Made by a program: the position numbers and the translations under genes
In this document: positions 32,438-41,235 of the stretch, piece by piece
Layout: each line of letters begins with the position of its first letter
Position numbering within the stretch: the stretch's first letter is position 1
Notes under the pieces: generated by a model
Told to the model about the DNA's origin: nothing
Databases searched by the model: none
Seen by the model: only the letters and a program-made list of their open reading frames with translations
NCBI GenBank assembly: GCA_964538085.1
Contig: CAZIDF010000006.1
Coordinates: forward strand, 114,824-178,823
Reading direction: 5' to 3'
DNA length: 64,000 nt
Origin: G020348385 sp964538085
GTDB taxonomy: Bacteria; Acidobacteriota; Aminicenantia; Aminicenantales; Aminicenantaceae

Positions 32438-33537
32438 TGCTTGACGAACCTGAATTTTTTTTCTAACTTTTTGAGCCGTTCAACAATCCCCCCATATTCC
32501 AGCTCGCTGTAGGGAAGCATGGCCGGTCCAGAAAATCCCTGTCGGCGGATGGATGATGCTTTTTCGGAGATCTGCATGCGGACATGATCCCAAAAGGGAT
32601 GATCGAAGGCGTCGGCTGGTTCGGTGAGCTTCCCCTCTTTGACGCAAAATGCTGCTGCAGTCACGACCGGAGGGCCGTCAAAGTAGGAGATGGAAGTATT
32701 CAGTTTGCATGGCATCAGGGGGCCGTTGTGACTGCCCCTCATAAAACCTGCAACCAAATGGCCTATTTCGAAAGGAGCCAGCACCTCCCCGGTTGCAGGA
32801 AATTCTCCCTGAACCCTTACCAGGGCGATGGGATCATCCTTGCCTGTGTATTTTCCCGCGATATTGTGAAGACGGGTTGTCGATATGGAAAGGGCTTGGT
32901 TTCCTGTCTCTCGTGAATAGATGCTCTCGATCACATATCTTTCATTATCCCTGAGAAGTGCCGCAATATCATAGATTTCTTCAGGAGACTGGAGATCGAT
33001 TATTTTATCCTTTTCGGTGTGCACTACATCGATGATCCGGAAAGTGAACCCAGTCGCCATCTTGGGGCTGAGAATAAGACCCGCGCAGTACATCGGATCA
33101 GCGAAACCAAGATAAAAGGGTAGGTTGTAGGCTCCTGGATCTGTTTTATCAGCGGCGAAAAAGACAAAGGGTTCGTTCGGTCTTTCTTCGAATTCCATTT
33201 CTGCCACAGCTGGCCCCATGCCCTTGATATTTCCGCTGAATGCATCCTTCAACAGGTCCTGACCCGCCCCATAAAGCCCTTGTTTTTTAGCCACCTCTGT
33301 TCCTGCCAGGAAAGCATCCCATGCCAGTTTGTGTATTTTTCCGTCTCCAACTCCTCGATCGTGGGTGCACAGAATGGCCACATCGTCACCCGTATGGCTG
33401 ATGTAAGAATCGATGATCATATCTTTGCCCATCTCTTGGACTTTTCTCTTGACCTCATCCAGTAGAGCCTGGCTTGGGATAATGTGGCCACCGATACTGC
33501 CGATATCGGCCTTAAGAATACTTATTGTAACTTTCAT
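32434..33537 (-). CDS. fbp: Bifunctional fructose-1,6-bisphosphate aldolase/phosphatase (class V FBPase)
   Basis: A 367-residue enzyme of the archaeal-type FBPA/P family. It opens with the conserved KADIGSIGGHIIPS and contains HDRGVGDG and KTDPGAYNLPFYLGFADPM. The family condenses triose phosphates and then dephosphorylates fructose-1,6-bisphosphate, making gluconeogenesis one-way. It is known from archaea and from some anaerobic or thermophilic bacterial lineages. It supports growth on amino acids or other non-sugar carbon, in keeping with the peptidases downstream. Confidence 0.92.
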   Translation of the reverse strand: MKVTISILKADIGSIGGHIIPSQALLDEVKRKVQEMGKDMIIDSYISHTGDDVAILCTHDRGVGDGKIHKLAWDAFLAGTEVAKKQGLYGAGQDLLKDAFSGNIKGMGPAVAEMEFEERPNEPFVFFAADKTDPGAYNLPFYLGFADPMYCAGLILSPKMATGFTFRIIDVVHTEKDKIIDLQSPEEIYDIAALLRDNERYVIESIYSRETGNQALSISTTRLHNIAGKYTGKDDPIALVRVQGEFPATGEVLAPFEIGHLVAGFMRGSHNGPLMPCKLNTSISYFDGPPVVTAAAFCVKEGKLTEPADAFDHPFWDHVRMQISEKASSIRRQGFSGPAMLPYSELEYGGIVERLKKLEKKFRFVKH

Positions 33538-33569
33538 TCTATAACCTCCCTATCACTAGGGCGTCACAC

Positions 33570-33599
33570 ATTCTAATGGTTTTTTTTGTTTCATGTCAA
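33570..33599 (-). promoter_or_regulatory. Sigma-70 promoter of the fbp-Nudix operon
   Basis: On the minus strand TTGACA (33594-33599) and TAGAAT (33570-33575) are separated by 18 bp, ending about 33 bp before the fbp ATG. Confidence 0.6.
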
Positions 33600-33627
33600 C
33601 ATAAGTAACGTCCCCATTTTTAGATAA

Positions 33628-33647
33628 TTGTCCGAATTATAGGACAA
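33628..33647. promoter_or_regulatory. Palindrome upstream of the sigma-54 promoter
   Basis: TTGTCC, an 8-bp spacer, then GGACAA: a perfect 6-bp dyad centred about 50 bp before the -24 element. It is a candidate binding site for a sigma-54 activator, or an operator shared with the divergent fbp gene. Confidence 0.5.
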
Positions 33648-33685
33648 AATTCTCGAGGAAAAAGGGCTTTTCCCCTAGTTTCTGT

Positions 33686-33700
33686 TGGCACATTATTTGC
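33686..33700 (+). promoter_or_regulatory. Sigma-54 (RpoN) promoter
   Basis: TGGCAC, 5 bp, TTGC: the full -24/-12 consensus with the required 10 bp between the GG and GC pairs. It lies 39 bp before the lipoprotein gene at 33739 and would drive that gene and probably the FecR/DUF6600 gene. Confidence 0.75.
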
Positions 33701-33738
33701 AATTGTGTATAATTGAAAACATGGGAAGGAGAAATAAA

Positions 33739-34332
33739 ATGAAAAAGCTAGCCATTATCTTTTCTCTGGTCATTATCATTGCCGTATTTCTTTCCAGTTG
33801 CGCAACGATCGAAACAAGGTACACGGGAAAACGCATCCCGGTCGACCCTGCCGAATATGAATACAGTGATTACGGTTCCCAGGGTTATTATCCCGGCGAT
33901 TATTATTACGACCCATACTACTCATCTTTTTATGGCCCCACCTTTGGAATCGGATTCAGTTTTTGGAATCCATTCTGGTATTATGGGATCCTCAACTCCT
34001 ATTATTGGGGATATTCACCCTATTATTGGGGATCCTCACCCTATTATTGGGGCAGGGGCTACTATCCCTATTATGGGCAGTATGGACGCAGCGGCTATTC
34101 TCCTTACCGCTCTAATTACAGAACCTATATCCGAAAAGACCAGTTGAGCAGGGGAAGGACCTCCCGGAGCCCTTCGGTCAGGACAAATGGATCCTCAACC
34201 AGGTCTCGGACCACAACCGGAATTAAATCCCGCTCTCTATCGCCTACACGGTCGACCACTTCTTCGACACGATCAAGGACAACGTCCACTCGCACCAGAA
34301 CCTCTTCCAGGACAGTAAAGAAAAAGAAATAG
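33739..34332 (+). CDS. YG-rich lipoprotein with a Ser/Thr/Arg-rich tail
   Basis: A 197-residue predicted lipoprotein: the signal helix ends LSSC, with Cys21 lipidated. The start at 33739 is set by an AAGGAG ribosome-binding site and the signal peptide; an upstream in-frame ATG at 33685 overlaps the promoter. The middle is Tyr/Gly/Trp/Pro-rich and contains three tandem YYWGxxx heptads, encoded by 21-bp DNA repeats (34000-34062). The last 70 residues are almost only Ser, Thr and Arg, very basic. No catalytic motif is seen. A surface or peptidoglycan/LPS-binding envelope role is possible. Confidence 0.75.
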   Translation: MKKLAIIFSLVIIIAVFLSSCATIETRYTGKRIPVDPAEYEYSDYGSQGYYPGDYYYDPYYSSFYGPTFGIGFSFWNPFWYYGILNSYYWGYSPYYWGSSPYYWGRGYYPYYGQYGRSGYSPYRSNYRTYIRKDQLSRGRTSRSPSVRTNGSSTRSRTTTGIKSRSLSPTRSTTSSTRSRTTSTRTRTSSRTVKKKK

Positions 34333-34401
34333 CCAGTCTCCGGTTTCAGCAGGAGATGTCAGCGGCTGGAACCGGAATATCCGATAAAAAGGAGGGGGAA
34401 A

Positions 34402-36522
34402 ATGAAAAAGGGAATCACGCTTCTCATCCTCAGTCTGTTCATCTGTGCTGGCTTATGGGGTGATACTCACTACAAATACATCAATTCTTGGGAATCAGAT
34501 GTCTACTTTGGGTATGTGATATATCCTGAAGCCAAACATGACGGCAAAGATGCGGTTGTGCTTCGCGAAGGCAGAAACACTCCAGAAGTGGCCGATCTAA
34601 ACCTTCCCATCGCTCCTGGAGACAGGATAATCACAGGCGAGAGAAGATGCGAGATCCAATTCGACACCGGCACGATCATCCGGCTCGACCGGAATAGCGA
34701 ACTGAAGATCGAGACCATCCTCGCCCCAAGTCTCAGTTCGAAGAGTGGATTGACCAACCTGCTGCTCAACCGGGGTCAAGCCTATGTCATGTATAAGCAT
34801 TATATCCGCAAAGAATTATTCCAGATCATCACACCGAATGTTGCCGTTAAACTGGATCATAAATCAGTGGCCATGATCCAGGTCAAGCCTGAAGGCGGCA
34901 CGGATGTTTTTATCAAAGAAGGCAAAGCGCACATGCTTTATGGCCCGAATGAAAATGCCATCAAAGCGGATCTCGTGAAAAAATCTCGGATGATCACCAT
35001 CACACAAAAACACGAAATGATCAACAGCCCATACGAGGATATCGATGATTTCGAAGAATGGAACATAAAGATCAACAAGGAATTCATGGATCTGCACGAA
35101 GGAAAAGCGGTCGTGCCTTTGCCTATCCAAAAATTACCCGGGGCAGTATTTTATTTTGCGCAAAAATACGGATCTCTTTATGGGGAGTGGCTGTGGGACC
35201 GTTATTTCGGGTATGTCTGGCGCCCCTTTTTAAACGATAATACGTATCCTGGTGGAATGCGGTGGATGCCCTATCACCATGGACGATGGACAAGTGTCGG
35301 GGGACAGCTTTTTTGGGTTCCTTCCGAGAGATGGGGTTGGGTTCCCTTTCATCTGGGGATCTGGATGTGGAACAAGAATAAGGGATGGATTTGGATCCCC
35401 GGGTCGGTCTTTGCCCCAGCCTGGGTGGATTGGGCTTATTTTGGCAGTAATTTTTGCTGGCGTCCTTGGTCGATCACAGATTGGTATGCTTATGGAGTGT
35501 ACAACGATGGCTACTTTCCCTACTTTGCCCATTTGATCCATCCCGATGATGATCAGTTTCTTGCCAATATGCCGCAGGGACAGGGGCTTGAAACGGTGCG
35601 CAAAGTTCTCACCAAAGATCAATTGAAGAGCAAAAAAGCGGCTCCTTTCCCGATTCCCGATGAGTTGAAAGAAACCTACAAGCGGGTTGTAACGGGCTTG
35701 AAGAAAGGGGAGGATGGGATCCTGGTTCCATTGAAGGAAACACCGAATCACATACTTGTTGTGAGCCAAGAGGATTTGAATTCTCCGAAGATCCATGAAA
35801 AGATCGTGAGACTCACCAGGCTTTCCGGGAATATGAAAATAGATTTTTCTTCCTGGAAATCTCGGCAGGATCCGCAGCGACAGGCCCAGCAGACTTTCAA
35901 CAGGAACGAAAAAATCGCCTCGCTCCGCGAGAAGGTCACGGAATTGATAAGTGACCTGAAAGGTATGAAGGACCTGGAAACACAAGATTTCCAGCTGACC
36001 CGTGTGATCGCCGATCCAAAATCGTTGAATAAGCAGGATAAAAACATGTCGGAAAATGTTTTGCAGCCTGAGGGATTCAGGGTAGAGACAACTTTGAAAG
36101 AAAAGCCAGGTTCTCCTGTTGTCGGTCGCGAGCAGAAAGGTGCCCCGCGGTTCAAAAGCTTGAATTCCGAGAGGCTCCGTTCCGATCGCTCATCTCTCCG
36201 ATTCCGCGACTGGAATCCTGACGTCAAAGCTGCGCGGAGATCAGGGGTTACTATCCGGTACTCCAGCCGGTCCAATGAGGTGAGATGTCCTGAACTCAAC
36301 ATATCTTCGCGGCATGTTGTCGGCTCCAGAGGATATGATGGACCACGGGTTCAACTCACATCGAGAGGTTCGGTGACCTCTTCTGGCTCAAGCGGTGTAT
36401 TTTATGGGGGTAGTGTCTCATCCGGATCCTCTTCACAGAACGGTTCCTCGAACTCTTCAGGCTCTAACTCGGGATCAAAAGGTTCGAGTTCCAGCGGAAA
36501 AGGCGGGGTTGTAAAAAAGTAA
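34402..36522 (+). CDS. Exported FecR-domain / DUF6600-like Trp-rich protein
   Basis: A 706-residue exported protein with a signal peptide (LLILSLFICAGLWG). Residues about 60-215 resemble a FecR domain: VADLNLPIAPGDRIITGE, IQFDTGTIIRLDRNSEL. Residues about 250-375 are Trp/Tyr/Gly-rich (YGEWLWDRYFGYVWRPF, then GGQLFWVPSERWGWVPFH), as in DUF6600. A charged helical part follows, then a Ser/Gly-rich tail. There is no TonB-receptor or membrane helix after the signal. It lies 69 bp after the lipoprotein gene, so both probably answer to the sigma-54 promoter. The function is unknown. Confidence 0.8.
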   Translation: MKKGITLLILSLFICAGLWGDTHYKYINSWESDVYFGYVIYPEAKHDGKDAVVLREGRNTPEVADLNLPIAPGDRIITGERRCEIQFDTGTIIRLDRNSELKIETILAPSLSSKSGLTNLLLNRGQAYVMYKHYIRKELFQIITPNVAVKLDHKSVAMIQVKPEGGTDVFIKEGKAHMLYGPNENAIKADLVKKSRMITITQKHEMINSPYEDIDDFEEWNIKINKEFMDLHEGKAVVPLPIQKLPGAVFYFAQKYGSLYGEWLWDRYFGYVWRPFLNDNTYPGGMRWMPYHHGRWTSVGGQLFWVPSERWGWVPFHLGIWMWNKNKGWIWIPGSVFAPAWVDWAYFGSNFCWRPWSITDWYAYGVYNDGYFPYFAHLIHPDDDQFLANMPQGQGLETVRKVLTKDQLKSKKAAPFPIPDELKETYKRVVTGLKKGEDGILVPLKETPNHILVVSQEDLNSPKIHEKIVRLTRLSGNMKIDFSSWKSRQDPQRQAQQTFNRNEKIASLREKVTELISDLKGMKDLETQDFQLTRVIADPKSLNKQDKNMSENVLQPEGFRVETTLKEKPGSPVVGREQKGAPRFKSLNSERLRSDRSSLRFRDWNPDVKAARRSGVTIRYSSRSNEVRCPELNISSRHVVGSRGYDGPRVQLTSRGSVTSSGSSGVFYGGSVSSGSSSQNGSSNSSGSNSGSKGSSSSGKGGVVKK

Positions 36523-36524
36523 AT

Positions 36525-37805
36525 CTAAAAAGAGGAGAGGATAATAAGCGGGGCATCGAAATAAAGGTTGTAGTTTTCGGCTAAAAGTTTGAAATCCTCC
36601 GAGAATTCTGGCCGGAGCGGTTTAACCGGCTTGAATCTGTAAGCCAGAGGGTTGATGTATTTTCCTGCATGTTTGATCCTGTAGTCCAGGTGGGGTCCGC
36701 TCACTTCCCCTGAAGCCCCGACCTCACCGATTCTGTCCTCTGCTTTCACCTTATCCCCTTTTTTCACGTAACATCTCCGGAGGTGAAGATACATGGTCTC
36801 GTAATTATTCCTGTGCCGGATCTTGACCATCCGTCCTGAGGTGCCGTTCCAGCCTGCAAACAGGACCGTGCCATCCGCTGTGGCATGAACAGGAGTTCCG
36901 ACTCGGGCCGCGTAATCCACGCCATAATGAGGCCTGTACACCTTTCTGACAGGGTGAAGGCGACTTAATGAAAAGCGTGATGTGATGCGGGGCGTGTATT
37001 TAAACGGGGATTTTAAGAATTCTCTCCGCAAGGATTCCCCATCCCCGTTGAAATAATCTGTTTCTTTGGTATCCGGATAGGTGTAGCGGAAAGCCTTATA
37101 CGTTTGGCCTTGATTGATGAACTCCGCTGCTTGTACGGCGCCATAACCAACGAATTCACCTTTCAAATATTTTTTTTCGAAAAGGATCTTGAACGCATCG
37201 CCCTTCCGCAGATCGATGGTGAAATCCACATCCCAAGCAAAAATTTCCGAAAGCTCATAGGCGAGGGCTTCCTTTTCACCTTCTTGGACGACAGCATTGG
37301 ACAAGTTATCTTGGATCGTTCCCCAGATCATGTGAATTTCGGTTTCAAACGGGAATTTTTTTTCTGCAGCGGTGTATATTCCTTCTGTCTTTTGGATATG
37401 GAGGTAATTGTCGCTGTCGATATCATATTCGATGGCCGCAATTGAACTGTCTGGGTGCCTGTATATCCTGAGTTCTCGTCCTTCTTTGATCTTTGCCAAG
37501 TCATAAACAGGCTTGACCTCTGTTCTCAGTTTGTGGATTTCGCCGGGAGAAAAATCGTATCTGGATAATATATCCGACAGCGTCTCTCCTTTTTTTATGG
37601 TTTCTTTTGTTTCATTCAGGGGAGGGAGAGATAGATCGATTTTTGTCTCAGGAGGGATATCTTTGATCCTTTCTTCTGCTCGTGCATTATTTTTGGGAAG
37701 AAAGCACAGCATTAAAAAGATGGCGAAGGCGATGATGATGAAGATGAGAAGAGGAAGGTCGGCTATCTCCCGTTTTCTTTTTTGAATTTTGATATTTACT
37801 TTCAT
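36525..37805 (-). CDS. M23-family peptidoglycan endopeptidase-like protein
   Basis: A 426-residue membrane-anchored protein with an N-terminal helix (LLIFIIIAFAIFLMLCFL). Next is a LysM-like or opacity-associated region beginning IKKGETLSDILSRYDF. The C-terminal LytM domain has HYGVDYAARVGTPVHATADG, and the zinc motif HLH in YETMYLHLRR. Both zinc-binding His segments are present, so it may be active on peptide cross-links. The start at 37805 (MKVNIKIQ) is preferred to an ATG 36 bp upstream. It is convergent with the FecR gene, with 2 bp between stops. Confidence 0.87.
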   Translation of the reverse strand: MKVNIKIQKRKREIADLPLLIFIIIAFAIFLMLCFLPKNNARAEERIKDIPPETKIDLSLPPLNETKETIKKGETLSDILSRYDFSPGEIHKLRTEVKPVYDLAKIKEGRELRIYRHPDSSIAAIEYDIDSDNYLHIQKTEGIYTAAEKKFPFETEIHMIWGTIQDNLSNAVVQEGEKEALAYELSEIFAWDVDFTIDLRKGDAFKILFEKKYLKGEFVGYGAVQAAEFINQGQTYKAFRYTYPDTKETDYFNGDGESLRREFLKSPFKYTPRITSRFSLSRLHPVRKVYRPHYGVDYAARVGTPVHATADGTVLFAGWNGTSGRMVKIRHRNNYETMYLHLRRCYVKKGDKVKAEDRIGEVGASGEVSGPHLDYRIKHAGKYINPLAYRFKPVKPLRPEFSEDFKLLAENYNLYFDAPLIILSSF

Positions 37806-37932
37806 GGCCCGGCTCGGCTTTCTGTCTCTCGATAAAAACAATAATTCATTTGGGACTTTTAGTCAATATCTGAGACTTGACTTAAACCTTCCTTGATACC
37901 CTTAACATTTTGGCAGAAGACAGGGTATATTA

Positions 37933-38505
37933 ATGTGGATGAAAGATGAAGATAAGCTCGTGGAAGAAATTCTTCAAGGCGATCACTCTTCCTTCGAGCT
38001 ATTGCTGCAACCATACAGGCAAGGATTTTTGAACATGGCCTACCGAATCACAGGAGATAGAGAAGAAGCGATGGAGGTATGCCAGGATGCGCTCCTCAAG
38101 ATTTTCAAATACTTGAAGTCCTATAAGAAAGGCCGGTCATTCAAGACGTGGTCCTATAAAATTTTGATGAACACATCCTATGATTTTTTGAAAGAAAAGA
38201 AAAAATTCAAAAGGGTGATCGATGGCCAGAAAAGTGCCTCGGTTTATGAATCATCCCAGATCGAAAACAAAATTTGGAGAAACCAAATGAAGCAAAAGAT
38301 CCGGAGTATGCTGGATATATTGTCGCCTAAAGAAAAGGCCGTTTTTCTGCTGCGAGATAGCGAGGGTCTTTCGGTCAAGGAGGCTTCCCTGGTTCTGGGG
38401 TGCTCCCAGATAAGTGTGAGGACCCATCTCTCACGCGCGCGGCAAAAGATCAAAAATCATTTCGAAAAAAAACACATGACTTTCATCAGGGAGAAAAAAA
38501 CATGA
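37933..38505 (+). CDS. ECF-type RNA polymerase sigma factor
   Basis: A 190-residue sigma-70-family factor with regions 2 and 4 only. Region 2 includes LNMAYRITGDREEAMEVCQDALLKIFKYL and the promoter-melting SFKTWSYKILMN. Region 4 has LSPKEKAVFLLRDSEGLSVKEASLVLGCSQ, then VRTHLSRARQKI. It overlaps by 4 bp a gene encoding a zinc-finger membrane anti-sigma factor, the usual paired layout. It probably governs an envelope-stress regulon, perhaps including its own operon. Confidence 0.92.
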   Translation: MWMKDEDKLVEEILQGDHSSFELLLQPYRQGFLNMAYRITGDREEAMEVCQDALLKIFKYLKSYKKGRSFKTWSYKILMNTSYDFLKEKKKFKRVIDGQKSASVYESSQIENKIWRNQMKQKIRSMLDILSPKEKAVFLLRDSEGLSVKEASLVLGCSQISVRTHLSRARQKIKNHFEKKHMTFIREKKT

Positions 38506-38993
38506 AATGCCACAAGATAGGACGTCTGCTTCCCCTGTTGGCCGGGTCTGAACTTCCTGAATCCCAAATCCCTCCGGTCCGGGCTCATCTGGACAAATGT
38601 TCACGGTGCCAGGAGGAGTACGAGAAATACGTGTTTATCGTCGGCCAAACCAGAGACTGGTTCACAGAAAATAAGGTCGGATGGACTGAACAAGAATGGC
38701 AGCAGGCTGTGCGTTCGGTCGCAAAGCATGTCCCTCAGAGGAAAACAGCGCTGCTTCCCTGGCCTTTTCCCAAAATTTGGGCCTATGCTCTTATGGCCGG
38801 GGTGATGCTTGTGCTCACCACCTTGATTGTCCAACCCCCTTTTGTGAAACAGCTCGGTTTAACGCCAACATACACAGACGTGGCTGAGATGGAAGAACAA
38901 GAGGTTGTTTCTATGACCATGGTTTCGGAGGAGACCGGGCTGAAAATTGTTTGGTTCTTCAACAAAAATTTCAATTTGGAGGAAAATGAATGA
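38502..38993 (+). CDS. Zinc-finger (zf-HC2-like) membrane anti-sigma factor
   Basis: A 163-residue protein. The N-terminus carries the anti-sigma HxxxCxxC motif (His29, Cys33, Cys36 in HLDKCSRC). A single membrane helix lies near residues 90-108 (IWAYALMAGVMLVLTTLIV), followed by a periplasmic tail of about 50 residues. It would hold the upstream sigma factor inactive until an envelope signal arrives. It overlaps both neighbours by ATGA. The start at 38502 is supported by that overlap. Confidence 0.85.
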   Translation: MKCHKIGRLLPLLAGSELPESQIPPVRAHLDKCSRCQEEYEKYVFIVGQTRDWFTENKVGWTEQEWQQAVRSVAKHVPQRKTALLPWPFPKIWAYALMAGVMLVLTTLIVQPPFVKQLGLTPTYTDVAEMEEQEVVSMTMVSEETGLKIVWFFNKNFNLEENE

Positions 38994-39733
38994 AAAAAGC
39001 GACCATATTTTTTACGGTTATTTTTCTGTTGATGGGTGCCATCCCTATGCTGAATGGACAGCAGAACACCGAACGACCTGTGCTCAAAAAAGAGATAACC
39101 AAAGTCAATTACATCGACGCGCGTTCGGCCTACAGCATTCTCATGCCCTACATGAGCCGCAATGGCAAGCTGCAATTGGTGCGTGAGAGCAACATGCTGA
39201 TCATCGAGGATATCCCAGAAATCGTCGAAAAGATCCTTTCGATATTGAAAGAGATCGATATCAAACCTCTCGATTTGCAGTTTACCGTGGACTTGATCAT
39301 GGGATCCATGTCATCCGGTTCATCGGAAACTCACGGTGTAATCGCACAAATCCCAGACAAAAAAATCCAATCGGATCCTTTGATAAAGGAGCTGAGAAAA
39401 TTATTGATGTACGAGGTTTTCAAAAGGCTGGATTCGACCTTGATCAATGTCCAGGACAACGGCCGTTCCACGCAGATGCTGGGGGGAGAAGGGATGAGTT
39501 TCAGGCTCGACCTCCAGCCCCGTTACATCAAAGAGGATAAGGGAGATTCTATCCGTGTGGATCTTAGCCTTTCGACCCGGCAGTTTAAAAGTGATGGAAG
39601 CCCTCTGTCGCTTACATTGATCGAAACGACGATTTCTCTCAAAAGCGGAGATCGGAGCGTGGTCGGAGTTTCCAAGTTAAACGGAGGGGATAAGGCTTTG
39701 ATCCTCATCCTTTCCGGTGTCGTCAAGAAGTAG
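38990..39733 (+). CDS. Exported secretin-N/NolW-like protein
   Basis: A 247-residue exported protein with a signal peptide (FFTVIFLLMGAIPMLNGQ). Residues about 35-95 (ITKVNYIDARSAYSILMPYM, then LIIEDIPEIVEKILSILKEID) look like a secretin N-domain as found in type II and III secretion and in FecR-like systems. The rest is beta-rich and has no secretin pore. It is coupled by ATGA to the anti-sigma gene, so it may be the sensor partner or a target of the sigma factor. A strong terminator follows. Confidence 0.75.
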   Translation: MKKATIFFTVIFLLMGAIPMLNGQQNTERPVLKKEITKVNYIDARSAYSILMPYMSRNGKLQLVRESNMLIIEDIPEIVEKILSILKEIDIKPLDLQFTVDLIMGSMSSGSSETHGVIAQIPDKKIQSDPLIKELRKLLMYEVFKRLDSTLINVQDNGRSTQMLGGEGMSFRLDLQPRYIKEDKGDSIRVDLSLSTRQFKSDGSPLSLTLIETTISLKSGDRSVVGVSKLNGGDKALILILSGVVKK

Positions 39734-39741
39734 CTATTTTC

Positions 39742-39782
39742 AAAGGGACGGTTCTGACGTAAATCGGCCGTCCCTTTTTTTT
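39742..39782 (+). terminator. Rho-independent terminator after the sigma / anti-sigma / secretin-N operon
   Basis: A perfect 10-bp stem, AAAGGGACGG paired with CCGTCCCTTT, around a 16-nt loop, directly followed by a T-run to 39782. It lies 8 bp after the stop codon. The A-run on the left arm could let it work in both directions, for the convergent M28 gene too. Confidence 0.88.
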
Positions 39783-41235
39783 ATTCCCCTCGATTTGCCC
39801 AGGAGAAACCGCTGAGGAAGGCGAGCTTGGCGATATCGGCCATGATATCCGGGTTGATTCTGTAGATTGTGTCGCCGGTGAGATGATAATGAAGGTGCGG
39901 TCCGTTAGAAAAAAATGAAATACAAGCGGCTCCATTTTGGAAAAACGGGGCATAGTCGGACGAACGCACGCCCACACTCCGCACGACCGAGACACCTTTA
40001 AGGATGTCGAGGGATGTGTCTGCTTCCTGGAGGGCCCGCTTCAGTTCATCGGGTTTTCCGGCAACAGCACAGTGTGCCCCATCTCCCTCGCCGACCATAT
40101 CGAAATTGAACATGCCATCCACCCTATCGAATTGGCTGGGAAGGTGATCGGCAAAATAGGTTGAGCCTTGCAATCCCATCTCCTCGCCGCCGAAAAGCAC
40201 AAAGACCACGGATCTTTTCGGTTTTTTGCTGAGACTTGAAAAAGCCTCGGCTATCTCCATCACCACCGCACTCCCGCTGGCATTGTCGTTTGCGCCGGGA
40301 AAGATCATGCCCATGTGTTCACCGCAGTGGTCGAAGTGTCCGCCAATGACCAAACATTCTTTGTTGAGGTGAGGATCAGAGCCTCGGACATATCCCACGA
40401 CATTGTAGCCTAGTGAATCAGGAAAATGGGTGGACTTTACCTGGTAATCCATCTGGGATTTCAGAGGAAAGGACTTGGGTTTTTTGCTTGCCAGAAGTTC
40501 TTTTTTTAGATCCTGGGATTTTATCCCTTTTTCTTCAAAAATCTTGTTCGCCACTTCTTCGCTGATGATGGCGGGTGTGAATCCCTCGATCCAATCCCCG
40601 TTGGGATTGGCGAGAGGAGCAGGATAAATATAAAACAAACCCAAGGCCCTTTTTTCCTTCGCCGTGTTCATCCGGAAGCGGTGATGGTCATGTTTCTGGA
40701 ATCCGGATTCTGTCCCATCCGGTGTGCCCCTGAAGCACAGGACAAATTTTCCTCGCACATCCACACCTTCATAGTCATCGTAGCCCAGTTCAGGCGCGCT
40801 GATTCCCCAACCTGCAAAGACCATTTCTGCCCTGTTATCACCGCTGTCGCTGAAGAGCAAGGGAAGGAAATCCTTTTCTGGAGCGAGTTCGGTTTTTTTA
40901 TCTTCTTGGGGATGGAAAAGAATCATCTTCGCTTCGTCGATGATGGTGTGGGGTGAAGGATAGGCTTGAAGATATCCCTCCTTTTGGTTCAAGGATTCGA
41001 GTCCCCATTGTTCGAACTTGGCTGCCGCCCATTTTGCCGCCGCTGTATATCCCTCATGTCCGGTCAGCCGGCCGGCGTATTTTGGCAGGGTCATTGTTTT
41101 GCAATAGTCATAGACATCGTGAAGATTGATGGAATCCAACCCTCGCGAAACATTCGGATCGGCTTGTTCCGAAAAAACTCCGCATGCCATGAGTGAAATG
41201 AAAAGAAGACAGAAAACGGACCTAAATCGATTCAT
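39781..41235 (-). CDS. Secreted M28-family metallo-aminopeptidase, copy 1
   Basis: A 484-residue exported zinc peptidase. The signal ends LMAC (Cys18), so it is probably a lipoprotein. A PA-type insert (ELGYDDYEGVDVRGKFVLCFRG) precedes the catalytic core. Zinc ligands fall in GGHFDHCGEHM, GANDNASGSAVVME and FVLFGGEEMGLQGS, with a last His near HLHYHLTGD. It releases N-terminal amino acids from peptides in the periplasm or outside. The start at 41235 is supported by GGAGG upstream. The gene overlaps the symporter by 14 bp and shares much with the M28 gene at 45818. Confidence 0.9.
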   Translation of the reverse strand: MNRFRSVFCLLFISLMACGVFSEQADPNVSRGLDSINLHDVYDYCKTMTLPKYAGRLTGHEGYTAAAKWAAAKFEQWGLESLNQKEGYLQAYPSPHTIIDEAKMILFHPQEDKKTELAPEKDFLPLLFSDSGDNRAEMVFAGWGISAPELGYDDYEGVDVRGKFVLCFRGTPDGTESGFQKHDHHRFRMNTAKEKRALGLFYIYPAPLANPNGDWIEGFTPAIISEEVANKIFEEKGIKSQDLKKELLASKKPKSFPLKSQMDYQVKSTHFPDSLGYNVVGYVRGSDPHLNKECLVIGGHFDHCGEHMGMIFPGANDNASGSAVVMEIAEAFSSLSKKPKRSVVFVLFGGEEMGLQGSTYFADHLPSQFDRVDGMFNFDMVGEGDGAHCAVAGKPDELKRALQEADTSLDILKGVSVVRSVGVRSSDYAPFFQNGAACISFFSNGPHLHYHLTGDTIYRINPDIMADIAKLAFLSGFSWANRGE

